A stretch of DNA of 37,758 nt from an uncultured Brachyspira sp. (lineage in GTDB: Bacteria; Spirochaetota; Brachyspiria; Brachyspirales; Brachyspiraceae): contig NZ_CALXRM010000029.1 of the NCBI RefSeq assembly GCF_944390845.1, forward strand, positions 1 through 37,758, written 5' to 3'. Below, piece by piece: positions 15,879 through 24,675 of this stretch. The position numbers were made by a program, and so were the translations under genes. Below the pieces are notes generated by a model, which searched no databases, was not told where the DNA came from, and saw only the letters and a list, made by a program, of their open reading frames with translations. How positions within the stretch are numbered: position 1 is the stretch's first letter; each line of letters begins with the position of its first letter.

Positions 15879-17798
15879 TTATTTAAGCATTAATTTACTC
15901 ATTCTGCTGGCAAATAATTTAGGATCTTCAAGAGGAAGTCCTTCAAGTATGCAAGCTTCATCATAAAGAAGTTCGCTGTATTCTTTGAAAGTTTCAGAAA
16001 TTTTATTAGCTTGATATTCTTTTTCTATAGCTTTGAAAACTTCATGAGAAGTATTAATTTCCAATACTCTCTCAGGCTTCATTCCAAACATATTATTACC
16101 TGTTTCAGCAAGAACTTTAGCCATATTAAAGCTGATAGAATCCTCTTTATTTGATAAACATACAACACTTTCTTTAAGTCTGTCAGTTTCTCTTACTTCA
16201 GCTACCCTATTTTCTCCCAATACTTCTTTTATAGCATTAAGTATATCTTTATTAGCTGAATCTTTGTTTTCATCTTTATTTTCAGAATCTTTATGATCAG
16301 CCTGAAGTATAGAATGAAGTTTAGTACCGTCAAACTCTCTCATCATGCTAACCATAAATTCATCTACTCTGTCAGTGAAATAAAGAACTTCATATCCTTT
16401 ATCTTTCATACCTTCCATGTGAGGAAGTTTTTCTATTGAAGCTTTATCTTTAGCAGCAGCATAATATATATATTCCTGACCTTCTTTCATTCTTGATTTA
16501 TATTCTGCTAATGTTGTATATTCGCCTTCAGCAGTATTTGAAGATTGGAATAATAAAAGATTAGATAATTTATCTTTCTTGCTGAAGTCTGAATATATAC
16601 CTATTTTTATAGACTCACCAAACTCTTTGAAGAAGTTTTCATATTTTTTTCTGTCATTTTTTAGTAAACTTTCTAAAGTATCAAGTACTTTCTTTTCAAC
16701 ATTAGAAGCTATTCTTTTTAATTGAGTGTTATGCTGTAAAATCTCTCTTGAAATATTTAAAGAGAAGTCTGGAGAATCAACTAATCCTCTGACAAATTTT
16801 AAATATTCAGGAAGCAAGTCTTTACATTTACCCATTATAAATACATTTCTTGAATAAAGCTCTAATCCTCTTTCAAAATCTGGGTGTAAGAAATTGAAAG
16901 GAGCTTTTGAAGGTATAAATAATAAAGCAACATATTCTATAGTACCTTCAGCCTTTGTATGTATAACCTCAAATGGATCAGCATAATCATGGAAATGCTC
17001 TTTATAAAACTCATTATATTCTTCAGGCTTAACATCATTTTTAGATTTCTGCCAAATACTTATCATAGAGTTAATAGTTTTTTCTTCGTATTGCTGAACT
17101 TCTTTATCATCTTTTTTAGGTATAGGCATGTCCATAACTATAGGATAATGAACATAATTAGAATATTTATGTATTAAACGCTCTAATGTATATTTATTGC
17201 AATAGTCATCATCTATAAAACCATCATCATCTTGTTTTTCTTCTTTAGCTTTTAATTTAAGTATAATTTTTGTACCTCTGTCCTGTTTATCAATATCTTC
17301 TATAGAATAAGATCCGTCCCCATTGCTTTCCCAGCGTACACCTTTTTCACTATCAACATGCTTAGTTTCTATTGTGATATTATCAGCAACCATAAAAGCA
17401 GAGTAAAAACCTACACCGAATTGACCTATTAAATCAATACCGCTTTCTTTAGATGCTTCTTTGTCTTTTTGTATTCTTTCTAAAAATGCTTTAGTACCGC
17501 TTCTTGCAATAGAACCTATATTATTAATAACGTCCTCTCTTGTCATACCGATACCGTTATCTTGAATAGTTAATACTCTGTTCTGTTCATCAGTTTCTAT
17601 TTTTATTCTTAAATTATCTATATCAGTATATTTATCGCCGTTTGTTATAGATTCAAATCTAGCTTTGTCTAATGCATCGCTTGCATTTGATATAAGCTCT
17701 CTTAAAAATATTTCTTTATGAGTGTATATAGAATGCACCATTAAATTTAATATTTGTTTAGTTTCGGCTTCAAAATTAAGTATTTGTTTTTCTGCCAT
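15879..17798 (-). CDS. htpG: HSP90-family chaperone HtpG
   Basis: ATP-dependent cytosolic chaperone. The 639 residues show the GHKL ATPase domain: ELISNASDALDKAR with catalytic E34 and N38, DNGIGMTREDV (about 79-89) and IGQFGVGFYSAFMVAD, then the middle domain (RGLVDSPDFSLNISREILQ) and C-terminal dimerisation domain (SFNMAKVLAETGNNMFGMKPERVLEIN). Length is near the E. coli protein (624). A short Lys/Asp/Glu/Asn repeat (DSENKDENKDSANKD) lengthens the start of the C-terminal domain. AAGGAG lies 7 nt before the ATG. No CIRCE element is visible upstream, so HrcA control is not supported here. It is divergent from the permease gene. Confidence 0.97.
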   Translation of the reverse strand: MAEKQILNFEAETKQILNLMVHSIYTHKEIFLRELISNASDALDKARFESITNGDKYTDIDNLRIKIETDEQNRVLTIQDNGIGMTREDVINNIGSIARSGTKAFLERIQKDKEASKESGIDLIGQFGVGFYSAFMVADNITIETKHVDSEKGVRWESNGDGSYSIEDIDKQDRGTKIILKLKAKEEKQDDDGFIDDDYCNKYTLERLIHKYSNYVHYPIVMDMPIPKKDDKEVQQYEEKTINSMISIWQKSKNDVKPEEYNEFYKEHFHDYADPFEVIHTKAEGTIEYVALLFIPSKAPFNFLHPDFERGLELYSRNVFIMGKCKDLLPEYLKFVRGLVDSPDFSLNISREILQHNTQLKRIASNVEKKVLDTLESLLKNDRKKYENFFKEFGESIKIGIYSDFSKKDKLSNLLLFQSSNTAEGEYTTLAEYKSRMKEGQEYIYYAAAKDKASIEKLPHMEGMKDKGYEVLYFTDRVDEFMVSMMREFDGTKLHSILQADHKDSENKDENKDSANKDILNAIKEVLGENRVAEVRETDRLKESVVCLSNKEDSISFNMAKVLAETGNNMFGMKPERVLEINTSHEVFKAIEKEYQANKISETFKEYSELLYDEACILEGLPLEDPKLFASRMSKLMLK

Positions 17799-17873
17799 AA
17801 TAAACTCCTTCGTTTAATTATTTAAAATTCTTTACAGGTTAAAGATAAATTTATAAAAGTATTAAAGTGAATA

Positions 17874-17902
17874 TATAAAGTCTAATAAATAAAAGTCGTC
17901 AA
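17874..17902 (-). promoter_or_regulatory. Probable promoter of htpG
   Basis: On the minus strand TTGACG (17897-17902), 17-bp spacer, TTTATA (17874-17879). The implied leader is about 70 nt. Confidence 0.55.
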
Positions 17903-18027
17903 AATATAATATCTATATTCTATAATAAAAAATAAAAAAAGCAATTATTTTAACTATAAAAACTATTGCAGTAATAATATAGTAAAATATAATATAACAT
18001 ATATAAATACTATGATTGGGTAAAAAG

Positions 18028-18951
18028 ATGTATACTATTATAGAATTAATACTTCCTATATTTATTTTAATAGTTTTTGGTAAAATATTAAGACATTTTA
18101 ATATAATAAGCATTGAAGGAATAAAAACTATAAAAAATTTAGCAGTTAATTTATTTCTTCCATTTACTTTTTTTAATATAATTATTCATGGCACATTCAA
18201 TAAAGATTCTATAATATTAATAATTGCCGGATTTGTAATTGTATTCGGAGCATATTTATTAGGCTTTCTTTATAAGCCTTTGTTCAGTAATGATATAAAA
18301 GAATATGTACCTTATGCCAATACATGTATTGAAAGCGGAATGTTTGCATTGGCTATACTCAATATAATAATAGGAAAAGAAAATTTATTTCCAATAATAC
18401 AAATGGATATGGTAAATAATATATTTGTTTTTACCGTAGTTACAACAGGATTAACTTTAATATCAGGAAAAAAACAAAGCAGCAAACAAATAATAAAATC
18501 TATATTTACAAGCCCAATAATAATAAGTCTTATATTAGGAATTATAGGAGCATTATTCAATTTAGGTGAAAAAATAGATAATTCTAATTTTGCTGAAACA
18601 TATAATAGGATAATATCTTTTTTAACAGAGCCTTTATCACCTATGATACTATTATGTATAGGTGCTGAACTTGAATTTGAACTAGATATATTCAAAAAAG
18701 CCATTAAATTATTCTTTGTAAGATTTGCCACAATGGCTGTATTAATATCGTTAACTTTATTTGTAATATCTAAAATAATAATTGTTAATTCCATATTTGT
18801 GAAATCTATGATTATATATTTTCTTTCTCCATCACCTTTTATACTATTAATGTATACTAATGATGAAAAAGTTAATAAATTTCTATCGGGGTTCTTGTCA
18901 TTACAAATAATAATGTCTTTAATATTCTGTATAGTTGTTAGTTTAATATAA
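18028..18951 (+). CDS. AEC-family permease (auxin efflux carrier / malonate-malate transporter type)
   Basis: 307 residues with about ten hydrophobic segments in two halves of five. The opening MYTIIELILPIFILIVFGKILRHFNII and the LAVNLFLPFTFFNIII segment are typical of AEC transporters, which export or import small organic acids or amino acids; the substrate is unknown. Two starts are possible: TTG at 18016 (MGKKMYT...) and ATG at 18028. The ATG is preferred because the family starts directly at the first helix and GGG lies about 7 nt upstream. It diverges from htpG and stands alone. The repeat element begins 9 nt after the stop. Confidence 0.8.
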   Translation: MYTIIELILPIFILIVFGKILRHFNIISIEGIKTIKNLAVNLFLPFTFFNIIIHGTFNKDSIILIIAGFVIVFGAYLLGFLYKPLFSNDIKEYVPYANTCIESGMFALAILNIIIGKENLFPIIQMDMVNNIFVFTVVTTGLTLISGKKQSSKQIIKSIFTSPIIISLILGIIGALFNLGEKIDNSNFAETYNRIISFLTEPLSPMILLCIGAELEFELDIFKKAIKLFFVRFATMAVLISLTLFVISKIIIVNSIFVKSMIIYFLSPSPFILLMYTNDEKVNKFLSGFLSLQIIMSLIFCIVVSLI

Positions 18952-18960
18952 TTATTTTTA

Positions 18961-19268
18961 ATATATACTAAAAATTTTAGAGTTTGTCATTTTTTTTAGT
19001 CAACTTTTTCCCGCCGCACACGCTCTGCGGACTTCGTCAAAGTTGCAAAAAGAGCAAGGATAGAATTAGTACTAAATCATACTAAAATTGTCTTACATGT
19101 AAAATAATTTATTAAATTAAAGCCAAAATGTAGCCTTTTTGCTTCTTTGTGGCACGCCACTGGCACTCCCTACAGTCGCAAAAGAAGTGGGGTCTGGGGT
19201 AAAGCCCCAGATATAAAAGCAAAAATGTAAATTTATTTTTGACAAAATATAGTTGTTTAGGTATATAT
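18961..19268. mobile_element. MITE-like element 2, related to element 1
   Basis: The left end TATATACTAAAAATTTTAG (18962 onward) matches the internal end at 15517 of element 1. The right end (about 19183-19268) is an inverted copy of about 85 bp of the left end of element 1, including the GGGG...CCCC hairpin. The interior has GGCACGCCACTGGCACTCCC and GCAAAAGAAG motifs shared in reverse with element 1. No gene. It ends 30 nt before the operator of the DUF3793 operon. Together the two elements flank htpG and the permease as inverted repeats. Confidence 0.7.
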
Positions 19269-19297
19269 TATAAATTTAATAAAAAACAATAAAAAAA

Positions 19298-19357
19298 GTT
19301 AGAATATACTAACAAAAGTATTGACATTCTAAAAAATATATGTTAGAATATTCTAAC
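19298..19357 (+). promoter_or_regulatory. Promoter with two operator palindromes, DUF3793-flavodoxin operon
   Basis: TTGACA at 19321-19326, 17-bp spacer, extended -10 TGTTAGAAT (TAGAAT 19344-19349). One palindrome, GTTAGAATATACTAAC (19298-19313), lies upstream of the -35; a second, perfect one, GTTAGAATATTCTAAC (19342-19357), covers the -10. Their centres are 44 bp apart, about four helical turns, which would suit cooperative or looped repressor binding. The first sequence is identical to the operator at 9619-9634. Confidence 0.8.
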
Positions 19358-19358
19358 A

Positions 19359-19952
19359 ATGAGTAAGTATACATTTGATGAGTTAATTATTAATCACTGT
19401 GCACCTGCCCTTTCAGGTATAAAGATAGCTAATATATTTACTTATCAGTATGACTCTAAAAAAGAGCTTGAGAAAGAAATTTCTTCATACAATGATATTC
19501 TTAGCTTTAAAAACATAAAGGTATCTATAATAAAAGATAATGCCAATAAGGCTATAATTTATGTTTATAATGAAAAAGAGTTAGAGAATTATTTATTAGA
19601 TGATGAGATTTTTGAGTTTTTAGAGAATTACGGATATAAATCTAAGAATATACATGAAAGCATAGATTTCTTAAAAATAAGAATGCAATATGCTGAAAGT
19701 TTCCCTCATGAAATAGGTATATTTTTAGGATATCCTCTTATTGATATAAACGGCTTTATAAATAATTATGGAAAAAATAGTTTATATACTGGATATTGGA
19801 AAGTATACCATAATAAAAATGAAGCTATTAAAATTTTTGATAATTACAATAAATGCAGAGATTTTTATATTAGCACATTTTTGAACGGCAAAGGCATTTT
19901 GGAAATAATGGACAATTATCAAAAGTATGTTTTAAGAAAAAATATTATATAA
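19359..19952 (+). CDS. DUF3793 family protein, apparently translated from a leaderless mRNA
   Basis: 197 residues. The opening (FDELIINHCAPALSGIKIANIF) and later blocks (ESFPHEIGIFLGYPLIDINGFI, GYWKVYHN) fit DUF3793 proteins of anaerobes, which I recall lying next to flavodoxin or iron-uptake genes; the biochemical role is unknown. The ATG is 10 nt after the -10 box, so the RNA start should fall at or next to the start codon and no ribosome-binding site exists upstream. The N-terminus agrees with the family, so the start is probably right. Flavodoxin follows 11 nt downstream. The operator at the -10 box points to repression, probably relieved by iron or redox stress (inference). Confidence 0.8.
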   Translation: MSKYTFDELIINHCAPALSGIKIANIFTYQYDSKKELEKEISSYNDILSFKNIKVSIIKDNANKAIIYVYNEKELENYLLDDEIFEFLENYGYKSKNIHESIDFLKIRMQYAESFPHEIGIFLGYPLIDINGFINNYGKNSLYTGYWKVYHNKNEAIKIFDNYNKCRDFYISTFLNGKGILEIMDNYQKYVLRKNII

Positions 19953-19963
19953 GGAGTTTATAT

Positions 19964-20395
19964 ATGAATGATAAAATAGCAATAATATATTGGAGCGGTA
20001 CTGGAAATACAGAAACTATGGCTCAAAATGTAAAAAAAGGAATAGAAAACTCTGGAGGAAATGCTGATATTTTTAATGTATCCAGCTTCGATATAGGAAA
20101 TATAAATAATTATTCAAAATTAGCTTTAGGATGTCCGGCTATGGGAGCTGAAGTTTTGGAAGAATCTGAATTTCAGCCTTTTTATGACTCTATAAGAGAT
20201 AGTTTATCAGGCAAAAAAGTTGCTTTATTTGGTTCTTATGATTGGGGCGATGGTGAATGGATGAGAAACTGGCAAGATGATGTAAGCAGCGTAGGAGGTT
20301 CTTTAGTAAAAGATGGTTTAACAGCAAATTTATCTCCTGATGATGATGCTATAAATCAATGTGTAAGTTTAGGTGAAGCATTAATGAAAGCATAA
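19964..20395 (+). CDS. Short-chain flavodoxin
   Basis: An FMN-binding electron carrier that can replace ferredoxin when iron is scarce. 143 residues, short-chain type. The phosphate-binding loop WSGTGNTETMA (about 10-20) is clear. LGCPAMGAEVLEESEFQPFYD and LFGSYDWGDGEWMRNW carry the isoalloxazine-side loops, with Trp in the second. AAGGAG stands 7 nt before the ATG. It is the second gene of the operator-controlled operon and is followed by a strong terminator. Confidence 0.92.
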   Translation: MNDKIAIIYWSGTGNTETMAQNVKKGIENSGGNADIFNVSSFDIGNINNYSKLALGCPAMGAEVLEESEFQPFYDSIRDSLSGKKVALFGSYDWGDGEWMRNWQDDVSSVGGSLVKDGLTANLSPDDDAINQCVSLGEALMKA

Positions 20396-20419
20396 GTTGG
20401 AAAATCCTAAGACAAAAAG

Positions 20420-20457
20420 AGGCATTAATAAATATTTATTAATGCCTTCTTTTTTAT
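20420..20457 (+). terminator. Terminator after flavodoxin
   Basis: AGGCATTAATAAA and TTTATTAATGCCT form a 13-bp stem with a minimal loop, followed by a T-run. Confidence 0.85.
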
Positions 20458-20489
20458 TGTAATTTTTATTGTAAGAAATTTAATTTTTA

Positions 20490-21182
20490 TTATTTTTTAT
20501 CTATTTGAAAAAGCATAGTTATATCATTCATATTTATATCATCTTTTCCAAACGAATAAGAAGTAATTTTATTTGTACCTTCTTCAGAACTTTCTTCTAT
20601 AAAATTGGTTAGATAAAAATGAGTAATATTATGATTTTCCTCTATTCTAAATTTATAAATATCTGTGTACTCATATTCATCATCATATCTTAAAACCTCA
20701 AATTCAAGCGTACCATTATCAACAGTAGGTTTTATATTAATATCCTGAGAATGTCTAGTAAAAGGATAAAATCCAGCTGCAAAATATGCATTATCTCTAT
20801 ATAATCCCCATAAACTCACATAAATATAATGCTCATTTATATCAGAAAAATTTTCATCATCTATATTTACCGTATAAACACTTGAAACATAATATTTATT
20901 GCCATTAATATCAATAACACTATTTGTGCATGGTTTATAAGCATTAAGAGTTTTTATTACTTCATTATCTATATTAGTGTATCCGCCATTTTTTAAATCA
21001 ACTATACCAAAAGGAATTTTAGTAACATCAAATTCAATACTAGCTTCCACTATATTTTTATTGACCAATTCAGAATCTTTTAAATCAGCAGTTTTTTTTA
21101 TATTATTATCTAAATTATTAGTTTCAGAACATGATACTAATAACACCATAAATATAATAATTTTATAAAAAATCTTATTCAT
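20490..21182 (-). CDS. Lipoprotein of unknown function
   Basis: About 230 residues from the ATG at 21182 (MNKIFYK). The lipobox LVSC at the end of a hydrophobic segment predicts a lipid-anchored protein, with Cys followed by SETNN. The mature part has acidic beta-rich segments (FDVTKIPFGIVDLKNGGYTNID, YYVSSVYTVNIDDENF, TLEFEVLRYDDEYEYTDIYKFRIEE). No family recognised. A start five codons further up (21197) is possible, but the 21182 ATG has GAGG about 9 nt upstream and gives a compact 8-nt overlap with the aroB stop, a sign of translational coupling. Why a lipoprotein is coupled to aroB is unclear. Confidence 0.75.
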   Translation of the reverse strand: MNKIFYKIIIFMVLLVSCSETNNLDNNIKKTADLKDSELVNKNIVEASIEFDVTKIPFGIVDLKNGGYTNIDNEVIKTLNAYKPCTNSVIDINGNKYYVSSVYTVNIDDENFSDINEHYIYVSLWGLYRDNAYFAAGFYPFTRHSQDINIKPTVDNGTLEFEVLRYDDEYEYTDIYKFRIEENHNITHFYLTNFIEESSEEGTNKITSYSFGKDDINMNDITMLFQIDKK

Positions 21183-22245
21183 TGATAATATCCTCAATAT
21201 TTACTTTATCAACATAAGGTTTGCCTATTGATTCTAAGAATACGAAATTTATTTTATCATCGCTTCTTTTTTTATCTAATTTAACAGCATCTTTTAAATT
21301 TATATTTTCAGGAACTGATATAGGCAGAGAAAATTTACTTAATATTTTTTTTGTTCTTTCAAGTAAATTTTTATCTTTGGTTATTCCTTTTTTAATTCCA
21401 TATTCAATTGCATAAACCATTCCTATAGCAACTGCCTCACCATGAAATAAAACTCCATAACCAGCTGCATTCTCAACACTATGACCTATAGTATGTCCAA
21501 AGTTTAAAAACATTCTTTCCTTTTGTTCTTTATAATCAATCTCTACAATACGGGCTTTTAATTCACAATTTCTTTTAAGAACAAAATCCATATCTAAATT
21601 TGAATTATTATTGCAATTAGCTTCTATCAATTCTAAAAGTGCATCATCAAATAATAAAGCATGCTTAATTACTTCAGCCATACCAGAATTAAATTCTCTT
21701 TTCGGCAAAGATAATAAAGTATTGCTATCTATTATTACAAGTTTAGGACTATGAAAAGCTCCGACTAAATTTTTACCTTCTTTTATATTAATCCCAGTTT
21801 TTCCGCCTACAGAAGAATCAACACATGCAAGAAGTGTTGTTGGTATCTGTACAAAATCAATACCTCTCATCCAAGTAGCAGCAGCATAACCAGCCATATC
21901 ACCAACTACACCTCCGCCTAAAGCTATTATTATATCTTTGCGGCTCAATTCATTTTTTGCTAAATGAGAGTAAATATTTGAAATACTTTCTATATTTTTA
22001 TTAACTTCCCCATTTTCAAGTACACATACAGATGTAATTATATTTTCTTTTTCTAAACTTTCTTTTACAGTATCAGCATATAATTTTGCTACTATATCAT
22101 CAGTAACTATTAATGCTCTTGTACCCTTTAGTATATTTTTTACTAATTCACCTGTTTTGCTTATGATTCCCTTTTCAACTAAAATATCATAGTTAATTAA
22201 GTTATTTGAATCATTATTAATTTTTACTTCTACTCTATTCATCAT
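21175..22245 (-). CDS. aroB: 3-dehydroquinate synthase
   Basis: Second step of the shikimate pathway: DAHP to 3-dehydroquinate, using NAD+ and a divalent metal. 356 residues, normal length. Seen: the nucleotide/substrate core GGGVVGDMAGYAAATWMRGIDF followed by QIPTTLLACVDSSVGGKTGIN, the metal ligand Glu in AEVIKHALL, and the two metal His in NFGHTIGHSVE and HGEAVAIGM. Met at position 1 or 2 (22245 or 22242) could start; the ribosome-binding site is weak. It stands apart from other aro genes and overlaps the following lipoprotein gene by 8 nt. Confidence 0.95.
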   Translation of the reverse strand: MMNRVEVKINNDSNNLINYDILVEKGIISKTGELVKNILKGTRALIVTDDIVAKLYADTVKESLEKENIITSVCVLENGEVNKNIESISNIYSHLAKNELSRKDIIIALGGGVVGDMAGYAAATWMRGIDFVQIPTTLLACVDSSVGGKTGINIKEGKNLVGAFHSPKLVIIDSNTLLSLPKREFNSGMAEVIKHALLFDDALLELIEANCNNNSNLDMDFVLKRNCELKARIVEIDYKEQKERMFLNFGHTIGHSVENAAGYGVLFHGEAVAIGMVYAIEYGIKKGITKDKNLLERTKKILSKFSLPISVPENINLKDAVKLDKKRSDDKINFVFLESIGKPYVDKVNIEDIINE

Positions 22246-22405
22246 TATTCATACCCATTATTAATAATATTATGTTTACATTATAAATCATTTTTAAAAA
22301 ATAAAAAAGTTAGAAAGATAAAAGTTTTATATTAAATTTTTATATAAACTTAAATAAAAATACAAACTTTCATAAAAGCTTTATATATTTAAATTATTGA
22401 TTTAC

Positions 22406-22433
22406 TTGACAATAAAAACTATTAAACTATAAT
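22406..22433 (+). promoter_or_regulatory. Consensus sigma-70 promoter before the first mglB-like gene
   Basis: TTGACA (22406-22411), 16-bp spacer, TATAAT (22428-22433): both boxes are perfect consensus. The leader is about 20 nt and includes AGGAG. Confidence 0.8.
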
Positions 22434-22459
22434 TTAAAAGTTATTATTAGGAGTGCATA

Positions 22460-23476
22460 ATGAAAAAAATTTTTATTTTATTATTAGTTTTATTATCATC
22501 TACTTTAATGCTATATACACAAAAAAAGAACAATTCTATAGGTATAGCATTTTACCGATATGATGATAAATATATAGAATATTTAAAGCAATATATAGAA
22601 AAAAGCGTTAATAAAAGTGCTTCATTATTAATGGTTGATTCATACAATAGCCAATCAACTCAAAATGCCCAAATAGAAATGCTTTTGAAAAAAAATGTTA
22701 ATATATTAGCAATAAATTTAGTAGATAAAAGTCAAGCCCAAAAAGTAATAGATAAAGTAAGCGTTAAAAATACACCTATTATATTCTTTAATAGAGAACC
22801 AAGCTTTGAATCAATGAAAACTTATGATAAAGCATGGTATATAGGCGGAACAGCTCAAGAAGCAGGAAGTGCTCAAGGCAGAGTTATAGCAGAAAGCTGG
22901 CAAAAACGTATGAATTGGGATAAAAACCAAGACGGTAAAATACAATGCGTAATAATAAAAGGCGATTTAAATGATTATGATACAACAAATAGAACTGAAT
23001 ACATGAAAAAATATGTAGCTTCAAACAATATAAAATTAGATATTTTAGCTGAAGTTTCTGCAATGGGTAAAAGAGAAAATGCTTCAAAAGTTATGGAAAA
23101 TCTAATTTCTAAATATGGAGAAAAAATAGAGTACATTATATGCAATAATGATTATATGGCATTAGGTGCATTAGATAGTTTAAGAAAATTTGGAATAAAC
23201 AAAGGCAGCAGAATGCTTAATTATATACCTATAATAGGAGCTGACGGAATACCTGAATGCTTACAAGAAATACAAAATTATGGTATATTTGCTACAGTAT
23301 TACAGAACCCAGTTACTCAAGCTGAACTTCTTACATCAATATCAAAAAATTTAATAAGCGGAAAAGCACCATTAGACGGCACACATTTTAATTTTTATAA
23401 TAATAAATACGTTGTAATACCATATATACCTGTAACTATATCTAATATAGATAAGGCTATAAAATTATATGAATAA
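22460..23476 (+). CDS. Divergent MglB-like periplasmic sugar-binding protein
   Basis: 338 residues, type I periplasmic binding protein of the galactose/glucose (MglB) family, paralogous to the next two genes. The Ca-binding loop DKNQDGKIQ (154-162), FFNREP, CNNDYMALGAL and the Asp of GADGIP are kept. Two differences stand out. First, the signal peptide (MKKIFILLLVLLSSTLMLYTQ) lacks a lipobox Cys, unlike both neighbours, so it should be soluble or anchored by an uncleaved signal. Second, pocket residues of galactose-binding protein are changed: the His of GHPDAEAR becomes Asp172 and the Trp of AMWDT becomes Gly203. A different ligand is therefore likely. It has its own consensus promoter. Confidence 0.85.
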   Translation: MKKIFILLLVLLSSTLMLYTQKKNNSIGIAFYRYDDKYIEYLKQYIEKSVNKSASLLMVDSYNSQSTQNAQIEMLLKKNVNILAINLVDKSQAQKVIDKVSVKNTPIIFFNREPSFESMKTYDKAWYIGGTAQEAGSAQGRVIAESWQKRMNWDKNQDGKIQCVIIKGDLNDYDTTNRTEYMKKYVASNNIKLDILAEVSAMGKRENASKVMENLISKYGEKIEYIICNNDYMALGALDSLRKFGINKGSRMLNYIPIIGADGIPECLQEIQNYGIFATVLQNPVTQAELLTSISKNLISGKAPLDGTHFNFYNNKYVVIPYIPVTISNIDKAIKLYE

Positions 23477-23563
23477 ATTGTATTTTTTTACATATTTTTA
23501 TTTGACTTATAAGTTTTTTTTTAATAAACTAAAATATAACTATTAAAAAATAGGAGCTTTTTT

Positions 23564-24595
23564 ATGAATAAAGTAATTTTTACTTTTTTAGCATCTTTGT
23601 TATTGTTGGTATCGGTTAGCTGCGGAAATAATTCCAAATCAGCTGACGGCGAAATAGAAGTTGGCATAACAATATATAGATATGATGACAACTTCATTTC
23701 ATTTATGAGAAGAAATATTGAAACAATGTTAAGCGGTAAAGTTAAATTTATTATGAACGATTCTGAAAATGATCAGGTAAAACAAAATGACCAAATTGAT
23801 GCCGCTATTCAAAGAAATGTTGATGCTTTAGCTATTAACTTAGTAGATCCAGCATCAGCAAGTTTTATGATTAACAAAATAAAACCTACTGGAATTCCTG
23901 TAATATTTTTCAACAAAGAGCCTAGCAAAGAAGATATGTTGAGTTATGATAAAGCTTGGTATGTTGGTACTTTAAGTGAAGAATCAGGAAACATACAAGG
24001 CGAATTAGTTGTTAAAGCTTGGACATCAAATCCTAATTGGGATAAAAATGGTGACGGCGTTCTACAGTATGTACTATTAAAAGGTGAAGCAGGACACCCA
24101 GATGCTGAAGCCAGAACATCAAGAATTAAAGCAGTATTAGCTGATAATGGTATTAATATAGAACAATTAGATGAACAAACTGCTAACTGGGATATACTTC
24201 AAGCACAAAATGCTGCTGATGCTTGGATCGAAAAATTTGGAGATAAAATAGAGTTTATATTCTCTAATAATGATGCTATGGCTTTAGGTGCATTAAAATC
24301 AATACAAAAACAAGGATATAATATAGGCGATGCTGCTAAATTCATTCCTATAGTTGGTGTTGATGCTATACCTGAAGTAATCGAAGAAATAAAAAAAGGT
24401 ACAGTAGTTGGTACAGTATTACAAAGCCCTAAAGATCAAGCTAAAGCTATAGTAGACATGCTTTTAAATGTTGCTAATAAAAAAGATGTACTTGACGGAA
24501 CAGAATATAAATTAGATGATGTTAAAGCTGTAAGAGTTCCATACAGAGCAATTACATTAGAAAATATAGAAGAATCAGCAGAAGCTTATAAATAA
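23564..24595 (+). CDS. mglB: MglB-like galactose/glucose-binding lipoprotein (second copy)
   Basis: 343 residues. The signal ends in the lipobox SVSCG, so it is lipid-anchored. The binding-site blocks of galactose/glucose-binding protein are present: YRYDDNFISF, FFNKEP, Ca loop DKNGDGVLQ, KGEAGHPDAEARTS (His, Asp, Arg), NWDIL (Trp), SNNDAM (Asn) and GVDAIP (Asp). A later Asn position reads Gln (VLQSP). It would deliver hexose to the MglAC transporter. A possible promoter with TTGACT lies at 23502. A long hairpin follows the stop, so it may be transcribed alone. Confidence 0.9.
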   Translation: MNKVIFTFLASLLLLVSVSCGNNSKSADGEIEVGITIYRYDDNFISFMRRNIETMLSGKVKFIMNDSENDQVKQNDQIDAAIQRNVDALAINLVDPASASFMINKIKPTGIPVIFFNKEPSKEDMLSYDKAWYVGTLSEESGNIQGELVVKAWTSNPNWDKNGDGVLQYVLLKGEAGHPDAEARTSRIKAVLADNGINIEQLDEQTANWDILQAQNAADAWIEKFGDKIEFIFSNNDAMALGALKSIQKQGYNIGDAAKFIPIVGVDAIPEVIEEIKKGTVVGTVLQSPKDQAKAIVDMLLNVANKKDVLDGTEYKLDDVKAVRVPYRAITLENIEESAEAYK

Positions 24596-24616
24596 GAAAT
24601 AAATAAAAAATATTTA

Positions 24617-24675
24617 AACAATTAGATTCACATATTTATTCTTAATATGTGAATTTAATTGTTATTATTCTTTTT
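24617..24675 (+). terminator. Terminator hairpin after the second mglB
   Basis: AACAATTAGATTCACATATT and AATATGTGAATTTAATTGTT form a stem of about 20 bp with one mismatch, followed by ATTATTCTTTTT. The remaining gap to the third mglB (24676-25038) is AT-rich with no gene or repeat that I can see. Confidence 0.7.

Noticed and set aside
17799-18015. CIRCE element or heat-shock operator before htpG
   Set aside because: No TTAGCACTC/GAGTGCTAA-type inverted repeat is present; only a plain promoter is visible.
18016-18027. TTG start for the permease
   Set aside because: ATG 18028 begins right at the first membrane helix, as is usual for the family, and has a GGG at suitable spacing.
18312-18794. 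160-codon minus-strand ORF
   Set aside because: It is fully antisense to the AEC permease gene, whose membrane topology and family motifs are convincing.
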